64,000 nucleotides of DNA from Haloferax mediterranei ATCC 33500 (GTDB lineage: Archaea > Halobacteriota > Halobacteria > Halobacteriales > Haloferacaceae): the NCBI RefSeq assembly GCF_000306765.2, contig NC_017941.2, positions 2,294,001 through 2,358,000 of the forward strand, in the 5' to 3' direction. The position numbers were made by a program, and so were the translations under genes. A model generated the notes under the pieces. That model did not search any database. It had not been told where the DNA came from and worked only from the letters and a program-made list of their open reading frames with translations. Position 1 is the first letter of the stretch. Each line of letters opens with the position of its first letter. Below are positions 26,802 through 34,507 of this stretch, one piece after another.

Positions 26802-27731
26802 TTAGTCCGCCATCTCGTCGCTTCGCTTTGCCAACTCGGCCGACACCTTGTCGGCTCCCGACGAGGGAAGTTGCTTCCGGAGTCGACCCGCAACGGCCCG
26901 CGCATCCGCTAATTCGACTTCGGCAACAGCCCGGACGAGCGTAACGGCGCGTTCGGTCCGCGTCCGTTGCCACGATTTCTCACGCGACTCGTAGGTTCGG
27001 ATACCGCGGAGCAGGTCGACCCGCGAAAACTCCGGCCAGTAGGGTGCACAGAAGTAGACCGCGGCCTCGTTGCCGTTTGCGTGCCACGGAAGAAAGTTCG
27101 AAGTTCGTTCGTCGCCGCCGGTGCGGATGATGAGGTCGACGTCGCGGACGGGCTTTCGAGAGAGGCGCTGGTCGACCGCCGACACGTCGACATCCTCTGG
27201 AGACAGTTCACCGGACTCGACTGCGTGACAGACATCGCGGGCGGCCCCGAGTAGTTCCGCTCGCCCGCCGTACGCGAGTGCGACATTGAGCGTAAAGCCG
27301 TCGTAGTCGGCAGTCCGCGACTCCGCGTAATCGACGGCCTCGCGGAGGCGGTCGGGGAGCATGTCCACCTCACCGATGGCCCTGATGACCACCTCACTGT
27401 CGTGGACGCGGTCGGATTCGGCGAACTCGTACAGTTTGTCCTCGATAAGGTCGAAAAGCGGTTCGCGTTCGTGGGGCGGGCGGTCGAAATTCTCGGTCGA
27501 GAAGGTGTACAGCGTCAGTTCCTCGATACCGAGTTCCTCACACCAAGTCAGGACGTTCTCCGCCGTTTGCGCACCCGCACGGTGGCCGTCCGGGGCGTCG
27601 CCGCCGTGCTTTCGAGCGTAGCGTCGATTCCCGTCCTGAATGATGGCGACGTGGGTCGGTCCGTCGCCAATCTCGCGAGAGAGTACACGCTCGTACGCAC
27701 GTCGAAATCCACGTCGGACCCACCCGAACAT
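26802..27731 (-). CDS. uppS: Polyprenyl diphosphate synthase (cis-prenyltransferase)
   Basis: A 309-residue cis-prenyltransferase that elongates allylic diphosphates with isopentenyl diphosphate to make the dolichol-type lipid carrier used in archaeal N-glycosylation. All motifs are present: HVAIIQDGNRRYARKHG with catalytic Asp33, TLYTFSTENFDRP, LNVALAYGGRAEL, DLIIRTGGDERTSNFLPW, and the C-terminal EFSRVDLLRGIRTYE. A C-terminal extension of about 50 residues (from WQRTRTERAV) goes beyond the bacterial enzyme. Convergent with the serpin gene. Confidence 0.95.
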   Translation of the reverse strand: MFGWVRRGFRRAYERVLSREIGDGPTHVAIIQDGNRRYARKHGGDAPDGHRAGAQTAENVLTWCEELGIEELTLYTFSTENFDRPPHEREPLFDLIEDKLYEFAESDRVHDSEVVIRAIGEVDMLPDRLREAVDYAESRTADYDGFTLNVALAYGGRAELLGAARDVCHAVESGELSPEDVDVSAVDQRLSRKPVRDVDLIIRTGGDERTSNFLPWHANGNEAAVYFCAPYWPEFSRVDLLRGIRTYESREKSWQRTRTERAVTLVRAVAEVELADARAVAGRLRKQLPSSGADKVSAELAKRSDEMAD

Positions 27732-27887
27732 GTACCGTGTGTTGCATGCCGGGGCTATGTGTCTTGTGGGTTACGGAGACCCATGGGTACGTGAACGAGA
27801 ACCATAGCCCTCGATAGACGGGCGGTTTAGATGGGGGTTCGACCGACAAATCGCCATCCGTTTGTATCTCCCCGAGAAGACACCGAC

Positions 27888-28286
27888 ATGAGCGAAACTA
27901 TCGACGAGGACCTCTACCAGCGAACGCTTGCACTGCTCGAACCCGGCGACATCGAGCTTGTGGGAGCTATCGTCCACACCGACCTCTCCGGCCGCGAGGA
28001 CCTAGAGATGCAAGAGCTGACCGTCGAAATCAACGAGGTCATTGCCGAACACGCGGGCAAGGGCGACGCGTGGATTTACGCCGGTAACGACGACACGGAC
28101 TTCTCGTCGAACCAGTTCCAGGGACTGTCTGTCGAGGACGACGAATTCGTCTGGGAGTGCCAACAGCTCATCCGAAACGGCACATTCGACCTCGTATTCT
28201 ACTACGAGGCCATCGCGGATCAGGACGCCATCGTCGATGGATTGGCGGCGCTCGAACACATCGACCGCGTCACGCCCGTTCCCTGA
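27888..28286 (+). CDS. DUF5778 family protein
   Basis: A 132-residue acidic haloarchaeal protein of the DUF5778 family, function unknown. It begins SETIDEDLYQRTLALLEPGD and ends with HIDRVTPVP. No membrane segment is visible. The start is the ATG about 25 bases after TTTGTATC, a plausible box A. A run of six T residues follows six bases after the stop codon and may act as terminator. Confidence 0.8.
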   Translation: MSETIDEDLYQRTLALLEPGDIELVGAIVHTDLSGREDLEMQELTVEINEVIAEHAGKGDAWIYAGNDDTDFSSNQFQGLSVEDDEFVWECQQLIRNGTFDLVFYYEAIADQDAIVDGLAALEHIDRVTPVP

Positions 28287-28292
28287 CCAGAC

Positions 28293-28298
28293 TTTTTT
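28293..28298 (+). terminator. T-run after the DUF5778 gene
   Basis: TTTTTT begins six bases past the stop codon at 28286. Short oligo-T runs just after stop codons are the usual archaeal termination signal. No stable hairpin precedes it. Confidence 0.4.
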
Positions 28299-28396
28299 CC
28301 CCTCGGCGATCGGGTCTGAGCAGCAGCGAATCGAGGGCGTACCGATATCTCGGCGACCGTACCGACCGTTTCGCGGATATGAGAACAAGCGAGTCG

Positions 28397-28402
28397 TTTA
28401 TT
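28397..28402 (+). promoter_or_regulatory. Box A of the siroheme/heme operon
   Basis: TTTATT is centred about 28 bases before the ATG at 28427, a standard leaderless promoter for the ahb-sirC-hemA gene group. Confidence 0.6.
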
Positions 28403-28426
28403 CCCCTTGCATCCTGATTCACGTCC

Positions 28427-29488
28427 ATGATTCAGGCGGACGCGGACCTTTCTCGTCTCGACCGCGCCATCGTCAACGCCTTCCAAGGTGGCTTTCCTGT
28501 TGTCGAACACCCCTTCGAACCTGCCGCGGCCGCGCTCCGAGAGCGCGGGGTGGACGTGACCGAAACGGAACTCTGTGACCAAGTCAAGGCGCTCGATGAA
28601 TCGGGTGTCCTCTCGCGCTTCGGTGCACTCGTCAACGCCGAGGAGATCGGCGGTACAGCGACGCTCGTCGCCATGCACGCGCCGCCGGAGCGGTTTGACG
28701 AGGTAGCCGAACAGGTGAACGCTCACCGCGAAGTCGCACATAACTACGAGCGCGAACACCCCCATCTCAACATGTGGTTCGTCGTCTCGGTCGCCTCGGA
28801 GTCACGAGTCGACGAGGTGCTCGGCGAAATCGAGTCGGAGACTGGACAGCAGACGTACAACATGCCCAAGCGCCACGAATTCCACGTCGGTGCGAAGTTC
28901 CTCCTCGACGGCCCCGTTTCCGACGGCGACCTCGACTGCTCGCATCTCGGTCCCGACGTGGAACCGTCGGGCGAGCAAACCCTGACCCCCGACGAACGGG
29001 ACCTCGTCTTGGAGATTCAGGGCGGTCTGCCTATCACGGAGACGCCCTACGCCGACGTGGCTGAGGCGCTTGAACAGGATACCGCGTGGGTCGTCGAGAC
29101 CATCAAGCGATTCAATTTAGAGGGCAAGGTGCGCCGCGTCGGCGTCATCCCGAACCATTACGCACTCGGCTACTCGGAAAACGGGATGACCGTCTGGAAC
29201 GTCCCCGACGACCTCGTGATGGAGGTCGGTCCCGAAATCGCCTCACTCGACTTCGTGACGCACTGTTACCGCCGACCGCGACACGAGGGTGTCTGGCCGT
29301 ACAACTTCTTCGCGATGACGCACGGTCGCTCAGAGGAAGAGAGCCAAGCCCGCATCGAACGCGTCCGCGAGGTTATGAGCGACTACTGGCAGGTCGGCGA
29401 CGACGACTGGGACACCCTGTTTTCGACGCGCATCCTGAAGAAGACGGGTATCAGACTCGACGAACGCGCCGACGCCAACACGGAGTGA
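28427..29488 (+). CDS. ahbAB: Siroheme decarboxylase, AhbA/AhbB fusion
   Basis: A 353-residue protein built of two Lrp/AsnC-like units. The first (about 1-165) holds an HTH-like segment, SRFGALVNAEEIGG and YEREHPHLNMWFV; the second (about 185-345) holds ITETPYADVAEALEQ, RRVGVIPNHYALGYSENGM and the AhbA/B signature CYRRPRHEGVWPYNFFAMTH. AhbA and AhbB together decarboxylate siroheme to 12,18-didecarboxysiroheme in the alternative heme route; here both are in one chain. It leads a tight operon with precorrin-2 dehydrogenase (one base gap) and HemA. Start supported by the box A. Confidence 0.9.
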   Translation: MIQADADLSRLDRAIVNAFQGGFPVVEHPFEPAAAALRERGVDVTETELCDQVKALDESGVLSRFGALVNAEEIGGTATLVAMHAPPERFDEVAEQVNAHREVAHNYEREHPHLNMWFVVSVASESRVDEVLGEIESETGQQTYNMPKRHEFHVGAKFLLDGPVSDGDLDCSHLGPDVEPSGEQTLTPDERDLVLEIQGGLPITETPYADVAEALEQDTAWVVETIKRFNLEGKVRRVGVIPNHYALGYSENGMTVWNVPDDLVMEVGPEIASLDFVTHCYRRPRHEGVWPYNFFAMTHGRSEEESQARIERVREVMSDYWQVGDDDWDTLFSTRILKKTGIRLDERADANTE

Positions 29489-29489
29489 G

Positions 29490-30137
29490 ATGATTCCACT
29501 GATTCACGACCTGTCCGGTGAGACTGTCCTCGTGTTCGGCGGCGGCCCCGTCGGCGCACGAAAGGCCCGGCGGTTCGCACGCGAAACCCGAACCGTCGTC
29601 GTCAGCCCCGAGTTCGCCGAGCAGGATTTCGGTGACGCCGAACTCATTCGTGCGGCTCCGACCGCCGACGGTGTGTCCAGTTGGGTCGAGCGGTTCGAAC
29701 CGGCGCTCGTCGTCGCGGCGACAGACGATACCGAGGTGAACGACGCTATCGTCGCGGCGGCGCGTGACTGTGACGCGCTGGTCAACCGAGCCGACCGAAG
29801 CGGCGAGCGCGAGGTTGGAAGCGTGGTCGTCCCCGCGACAGTCGAAGACGGCACCGTGTCGGTTGCAATCACCACCGGCGGGGCGAGTCCGGCCCTGTCG
29901 AAGTACCTCCGCGAGCGTATCGAGACCGAACTTGAGGGAGCGGGTGCGATGGCCGCGCTGACCGCGGACCTCCGCGAAGAACTCAAGGATTCTGACAGGT
30001 CTCCGTCCGAGCGCCGTGATGCGATTCGCGCTGTGGTTCAGGATTCGTCAGTTTGGAAGGCTTTACGTAGTGGCGATGCAAATCCCCGACGAGAGGCAGC
30101 GCGCGTGATACGAAACACACAGCGGGGTGATTCATGA
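29490..30137 (+). CDS. sirC: Precorrin-2 dehydrogenase (siroheme synthase Met8/SirC type)
   Basis: A 215-residue NAD+-dependent dehydrogenase oxidising precorrin-2 to sirohydrochlorin. It begins IPLIHDLSGETVLVFGGGPV with the GARKA nucleotide-binding continuation, has LVVAATDDTEVNDAIVAAAR and the conserved VSVAITTGGASPALSKYLRE. Whether it also inserts iron, as Met8 does, cannot be told. It sits one base after the siroheme decarboxylase stop and its own stop overlaps the hemA ATG, so all three genes are co-translated. Confidence 0.92.
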   Translation: MIPLIHDLSGETVLVFGGGPVGARKARRFARETRTVVVSPEFAEQDFGDAELIRAAPTADGVSSWVERFEPALVVAATDDTEVNDAIVAAARDCDALVNRADRSGEREVGSVVVPATVEDGTVSVAITTGGASPALSKYLRERIETELEGAGAMAALTADLREELKDSDRSPSERRDAIRAVVQDSSVWKALRSGDANPRREAARVIRNTQRGDS

Positions 30138-31519
30138 GAAACGCAGGAGTCATCTCTGGTGTGAGCGTGGCCCACGACCGGGCTACCGTCCGAGAGATAG
30201 AATCCGCTTCGAGTGACGACGTACAGACGGTCGTCAAACGACTCCTCGCCTGCGAGGGCGTCTCGGAGGCGTTCTCCTTACAGACGTGTAACCGGGCCGA
30301 AGCGTACGTCGTCACCGACGACGCGACCGACGGCCGTCGCGCGCTGGACGATTTCGCTCCCGACGTCCGAGACGGGAGCGTTCGACACATGGACCACGAG
30401 GAGAGCCTTCGCCACCTCATGCGCGTGGCGGCGGGGCTCGAATCGCTCGTCCTCGGTGAAGACCAGATTCTCGGGCAGGTCAAATCCAGCATCGAGACGG
30501 CTCGAGAACTCGGCGCAATCGGCCCGATGCTCGAAGATGCCCTGCTGAAAGCGGTCCACGTCGGCGAGCGCGCCCGCGACGAGACGGCAATCAACGAGGG
30601 GGCGGTCTCGCTCGGAAGCGCCGCCGTCAGACTTGCTCGGGCGGAACTGGACGAACCAATCTGTGCGAGCACCGCCCTCGTCATCGGTGCCGGTGAGATG
30701 GGGACGCTCGCCACGAAAGCGCTCGCGTCCGTCAATGTCGGCGAATTGGTGGTGGCGAACCGGACCGTCTCACACGCAGTCCACCTCGCTCGTGAGGTTC
30801 CCGGCGTCACCACCGCTGCCGGACTCGACGACATCAGCGACTTGCTCGGCGAGGCAGACCTCGTCATCACCGCGACGAGCAGTCCGGACTACGTCGTCGA
30901 CGCCACGCATCTGTCCGGTGCCGAGACGACGATACTCATCGATATCGCACAACCCCGCGACGTCGACCCCGCCGCCGACGAACTCGACGGTATCAGCGTC
31001 CGCGACATCGACGACTTAGAGACGGTCACCGACCGAACGGCCGAACGCCGCGAACGTGCGTCCCGTGCGGTCGAAGCCATGATAGACGAGGAGTTCGACC
31101 GCCTGCTCGCCGCCTACAAGCGCAAGCGGGCCGACGAGGCCATTAGCTCGATGTACGAGGCCGCAGAGCACGTCAAGCGCCGCGAGGTGTCGACCGCGCT
31201 TTCGAAACTCGAAGCACAGGGAGACCTCACGGACGAACAGCGTGAGACGGTCGAATCCCTCGCAGATGCGCTTATCGGCCAACTGCTCGCCGCGCCGACG
31301 AAGAGCCTCCGCGACGCCGCTGGCGACGACGACTGGACGACCATCCAGACCGCGATGCGCCTGTTCGACCCGGGATTCGGCGACCTGCCCGGACCGAACG
31401 CCGCGGACTCGTCGACACCGCGTGTGGACATTCCCGACGACCACCCCATCGAGATGGACCGTGACGTGTCCGAAAAAGAGGTGTCTCGTCGGATGCTCGA
31501 ACAGCTCTCGAACGACTGA
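30134..31519 (+). CDS. hemA: Glutamyl-tRNA reductase
   Basis: A 461-residue glutamyl-tRNA reductase, the NADPH-dependent first committed step of tetrapyrrole synthesis by the C5 pathway. The catalytic Cys52 lies in FSLQTCNRAEAYVV; the shikimate-dehydrogenase-like domain has ALVIGAGEMGTLATKALASV, and ILIDIAQPRDVDP follows. The C-terminal dimerisation helix begins around KRKRADEAISSMY. The ATG overlaps the sirC stop codon (ATGA). Its tail has a haloarchaeal extension of about 60 residues with acidic character (from DPGFGDLPGPN). Operon placement ties entry and late steps of siroheme/heme synthesis. Confidence 0.96.
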   Translation: MRNAGVISGVSVAHDRATVREIESASSDDVQTVVKRLLACEGVSEAFSLQTCNRAEAYVVTDDATDGRRALDDFAPDVRDGSVRHMDHEESLRHLMRVAAGLESLVLGEDQILGQVKSSIETARELGAIGPMLEDALLKAVHVGERARDETAINEGAVSLGSAAVRLARAELDEPICASTALVIGAGEMGTLATKALASVNVGELVVANRTVSHAVHLAREVPGVTTAAGLDDISDLLGEADLVITATSSPDYVVDATHLSGAETTILIDIAQPRDVDPAADELDGISVRDIDDLETVTDRTAERRERASRAVEAMIDEEFDRLLAAYKRKRADEAISSMYEAAEHVKRREVSTALSKLEAQGDLTDEQRETVESLADALIGQLLAAPTKSLRDAAGDDDWTTIQTAMRLFDPGFGDLPGPNAADSSTPRVDIPDDHPIEMDRDVSEKEVSRRMLEQLSND

Positions 31520-31808
31520 GAGCGTTCAGAACGACTGAAGACACTCGGTTCGGACCACTGAGAGCGTTCAATTCTGTTTCTGGCGACGATACTGACCGGC
31601 CGCAGTCGTGGTGAAGCTTCTTGTACGAAGCCGAGTCCAATCGCCCTCAATGGACGTCCCAGTTCGACCGACGCTGATACTATCGGGAATCCCCGGAGGG
31701 AGTGTGTCCCGTCGTCTCTGCGGTTCCCGAAACTTCGGTCGGCGACTCATCTCGCGGTTCCACGTACGTCACAGCCGCCGTCTCATCGAAGGGACGCCCC
31801 GACGGCGG

Positions 31809-32171
31809 GTGTGCGACCTCGCCGATGTCACCCGGGCGACCGTTGTCGGGCGAGTCGTCGAGGTTGCGGGCGACGGCCCCGCAGTCAAGACATGGCGGGA
31901 AGGGGGTGCAGAAGGGGAAACAAAAAGCAAGCCAGTTGTGGGTCGGACGACTCGGCCGTTCACCGTCGGCGACGAAACAGGAACCGTTCGCGTTCGCGTG
32001 CCGCCGGACGGGCATATCGTCGCCGCCGACGGGCATGGGACCGTCAGCAGGTGTGACCCGCCAGTCGTCCTCGACTGTGGTGACACAGTATCCGTTACGG
32101 GGCACGTCGTCCGCGGGCGAGGGACAGACCGACTCCTGACCGGCCCAAGGTTCGTCATCGCAGTTCTGTGA
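31809..32171 (+). CDS. Probable OB-fold protein
   Basis: A short protein (about 120 residues from the GTG at 31809) with alternating hydrophobic strands like a nucleic-acid-binding OB-fold: LADVTRATVVGRVVEVAGDG, PFTVGDETGTVRVRVPPDG, and GDTVSVTGHVVRGRGTDRLL. The frame is open back to 31608 with an ATG at 31650, but that part is Arg/Ser-rich and unlike haloarchaeal protein, so a later start is chosen; this is uncertain. No close family is recognised. It lies between hemA and the pterin dehydratase gene. Confidence 0.55.
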   Translation: MCDLADVTRATVVGRVVEVAGDGPAVKTWREGGAEGETKSKPVVGRTTRPFTVGDETGTVRVRVPPDGHIVAADGHGTVSRCDPPVVLDCGDTVSVTGHVVRGRGTDRLLTGPRFVIAVL

Positions 32172-32216
32172 CGACCCGGCAGAATCCTTATCGGTTTACC
32201 GCCCGACAGATTCGCC

Positions 32217-32492
32217 ATGGCAGATACACTCTCCGCAGACGAGGTCGAGGCGCAACTGAGTGACGGCTGGGAACGCGACGGCGACGAAATCGTCCGCGTC
32301 TACGAGTTCGATGATTACCTCGACGGCGTGGCGTTCGCCACCGACGTCGGCGAAGTCGCAGAAGAGGAGTTCCACCACCCGGAGATAACGATTCGGTACA
32401 AAGAGGTCGAAGTCCGCCTCACGACCCACGACGCGGGTGGAATTACCGAAAAAGACCTTCGTCTCGCCGACCTGTTCGACGACGAGTTGTGA
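32217..32492 (+). CDS. 4a-hydroxytetrahydrobiopterin dehydratase (PCD/DCoH)
   Basis: A 91-residue pterin-4-alpha-carbinolamine dehydratase. The active-site signature EEEFHHPEITIRYKEVEVRL with the following THDAGGITEKD is intact. The enzyme recycles oxidised tetrahydrobiopterin; in haloarchaea it may serve pterin-dependent hydroxylation or molybdopterin/folate side reactions. Length is normal. It is followed after six bases by the LWR-salt gene, suggesting a small operon. Confidence 0.93.
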   Translation: MADTLSADEVEAQLSDGWERDGDEIVRVYEFDDYLDGVAFATDVGEVAEEEFHHPEITIRYKEVEVRLTTHDAGGITEKDLRLADLFDDEL

Positions 32493-32498
32493 GCGGCG

Positions 32499-32873
32499 AT
32501 GGGACTCACGTACGTATTCCGCGTTCGCTTCTATCTCGAAACGGCGGCGGGCGTCCACACTGACCCCCGCGAGTTCGAGACGGTTGTTCGCGTCACACCG
32601 CCGGAACCGGGCGAGTCCGGATGGATGCTGTTCCGGGACGCGCTCTGGCGCGGTGAGGTAAACGACGACGTCTACGCTCGCCAACTCGCCGAGTCGTGGC
32701 TCGATGTGTCGGTCGTCGCCTGCGAATTCGCCGAGTTGCGGACGGACGAAGACGCGCTGGACGACCTTCGCGAGGTCATCGCCGCGAATCTCGACGAGTT
32801 CAACGCCGAGTCGGTCCGTGAGGTGCTACACAAGTACTTCGGGAGCGCAATTCATATCAAATCAAACGAATGA
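32499..32873 (+). CDS. LWR-salt family protein
   Basis: A 124-residue protein of the haloarchaeal LWR-salt family; the naming motif is visible as FRDALWRGEVNDDVYARQLA. Function is unknown. It starts with GLTYVFRVRFYLETAAGVHT and has an alpha/beta pattern without membrane segments. It is in the same direction as the pterin dehydratase with a six-base gap, so the two are probably co-transcribed. Confidence 0.85.
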   Translation: MGLTYVFRVRFYLETAAGVHTDPREFETVVRVTPPEPGESGWMLFRDALWRGEVNDDVYARQLAESWLDVSVVACEFAELRTDEDALDDLREVIAANLDEFNAESVREVLHKYFGSAIHIKSNE

Positions 32874-32927
32874 GAATCTGCAGCGGCAGAAGACATTTAT
32901 TCGCTCTTGACCTACATAGTTATCCGA

Positions 32928-33599
32928 ATGGTCGCCGATAATTACAATTTCTGGCTGTTCGACCTCGACGGTACCCTCGTGGACGCCGAATGGTCCTACA
33001 CGCGCGACGTGTTCGACCGGGTCGGCGAACGGTTGGGCCGCCAGTTTACCGACCGAGAAGCAGAGATAATCTGGCACGGACTCGGCGGTGCACGCGACCC
33101 GACCCTCCGCGAGTGGGACATCGACCCCACCGAGTTCTGGTCCGCCTTCCACCGTGAGGAAGACCCGCTAAAGCGTGCCGAAGTAACGTACCTCCACGAT
33201 GACGCCGCCCGACTTATCGACGAAATCCACGCCACGGGCCGCCCCGTCGGCATCGTAACGCACTGCCAGCAGTTCTTGACAGACCCCGTGTTGGACCACC
33301 TCGATATCCGCGACTGGTTCGACACCGTCGTCTGTTGTACCGAAGAGACTGGCTGGAAACCCGATGCACAACCCGTAAAGCGTGCGATTTCACAGCTGAG
33401 TCGAGACGACCAACTCCTGACCGACGGCGGGACCGCAGGTGTCCTCGCCGGCGACGGTGAAAGCGACATCGGTGCCGCGTGGAATGCCGGTCTCGACGGG
33501 ATTCACGTCGAACGACACGGCCCCGACCACCGCGGTCGTTGTGTCCTCGGCGAGTACCGCGTCGAGACGTTTGACGAACTCCCGCGGGCCGGAGACTAA
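32928..33599 (+). CDS. HAD family hydrolase (phosphoglycolate-phosphatase-like)
   Basis: A 223-residue haloacid-dehalogenase phosphatase. Motif I is FWLFDLDGTLVD (nucleophile Asp12, acid Asp14), motif II lies at VGIVTHC, the lysine at GWKPDAQPV, and motif IV at VLAGDGESDIGAAWNAG. The cap is helical (type C1), as in phosphoglycolate phosphatases; substrate undetermined. The ATG is about 31 bases after a box-A-like CATTTATT, which argues against a TTG start seven codons upstream. Confidence 0.9.
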   Translation: MVADNYNFWLFDLDGTLVDAEWSYTRDVFDRVGERLGRQFTDREAEIIWHGLGGARDPTLREWDIDPTEFWSAFHREEDPLKRAEVTYLHDDAARLIDEIHATGRPVGIVTHCQQFLTDPVLDHLDIRDWFDTVVCCTEETGWKPDAQPVKRAISQLSRDDQLLTDGGTAGVLAGDGESDIGAAWNAGLDGIHVERHGPDHRGRCVLGEYRVETFDELPRAGD

Positions 33600-33649
33600 T
33601 AACCGAGTCTACGAGCAAAAGCGTCCCGTGGCTGACAGCAATCCGTCGA

Positions 33650-34408
33650 TTAGTAGAGCGTCTCGGCAGGCATCGGCCGGGCGTAGATATCACCGGCGCT
33701 CGTGACGGCGAGTTGGAAGTCGTCGTAGGGGAATCGGATTTCGATACCCGGACGCTCCTCGTCTTCGATGACCGGACGAAGCAGTTCTTCGAGTGCGTCT
33801 GCGTCGATAAATTCGTATAGGGGGTTCTCGATAGCTGGGAGTCCGGCGTGGGACTCGATGGCCTCGACGATGACGATACCGAGTTCTTCGTCACCAACCC
33901 ACTGGCCGATGAGTTCCCAGTCCTCGTTGAGACTGAAGGTTGCTTCCGAAGTGGCGTCGGCATGGTCCGAGAGTGCTCTGGTCACCGCCGATGAATCATC
34001 ACCTTCGAGTCCGATGTCGACACCGGCGCTGGCGTCCTCGTCGGTGAGGTTTCGGACACGCTGGAGCACCGTCGAGAGGTCACCGGGACCAGCCTTTTGG
34101 ACGTACTCAGTGACGCCAGCGGTCGAAGCCACATCGGCGACTTCCGGCCACTCCTTCGCCGTGAACAGGAAGATAGGGATGTCGTCGCGCTCCTGTCGAA
34201 CGGCTTCGACAAGTGAGACTCCGTTGGGAAGGACCAACGAGTCACTGACGACGCAATCGACATGCTCTCGTGAGACGACGTCGAGCGCTTCGCTGGCCGA
34301 CCCAGCGGTACGGAGAGAAACCGCGTCGAGTTGTCGAAACGCGGCCTCCGAGAGCGCAAGCATCTCGGGGTCGTCGTCAGCATGAAGGACTGTTAGCGGA
34401 CGATGCAT
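33650..34408 (-). CDS. Response regulator with HalOD1 output domain
   Basis: A 252-residue protein with an N-terminal receiver domain: acidic pocket at LHADDDPEML, phospho-acceptor Asp56 in DCVVSDSLVLPNG, and Lys85 in FLFTAKEW. After a linker the C-terminal ~85 residues match the haloarchaeal output domain HalOD1 (LIGQWVGDEELGIVIVEAIE; PLYEFIDADALEELLRP; RFPYDDFQLAVTSAGDIYA). The effector function of HalOD1 is unknown. No kinase gene is next to it; the 7TM kinase at 4404 is an orphan too, but pairing is speculative. Confidence 0.88.
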   Translation of the reverse strand: MHRPLTVLHADDDPEMLALSEAAFRQLDAVSLRTAGSASEALDVVSREHVDCVVSDSLVLPNGVSLVEAVRQERDDIPIFLFTAKEWPEVADVASTAGVTEYVQKAGPGDLSTVLQRVRNLTDEDASAGVDIGLEGDDSSAVTRALSDHADATSEATFSLNEDWELIGQWVGDEELGIVIVEAIESHAGLPAIENPLYEFIDADALEELLRPVIEDEERPGIEIRFPYDDFQLAVTSAGDIYARPMPAETLY

Positions 34409-34507
34409 ATAGCCTATATTTAGACTACGTCGGTAAAAACGTTCCACATATTTTATACTTCAATGAATCATGAATATCTGAACGTGGAGAGGTTTCTTTT
34501 TAAAGCG

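Noticed and set aside
25277..26905. 542-codon minus-strand frame opposite the serpin
   Set aside because: The serpin is unmistakable on the plus strand; this frame lacks any motif.
31680..32105. 141-codon minus-strand frame opposite the OB-fold gene
   Set aside because: The plus strand shows regular beta-strand pattern (ATVVGRVVEV, GTVRVRV) while this frame has no structure pattern.
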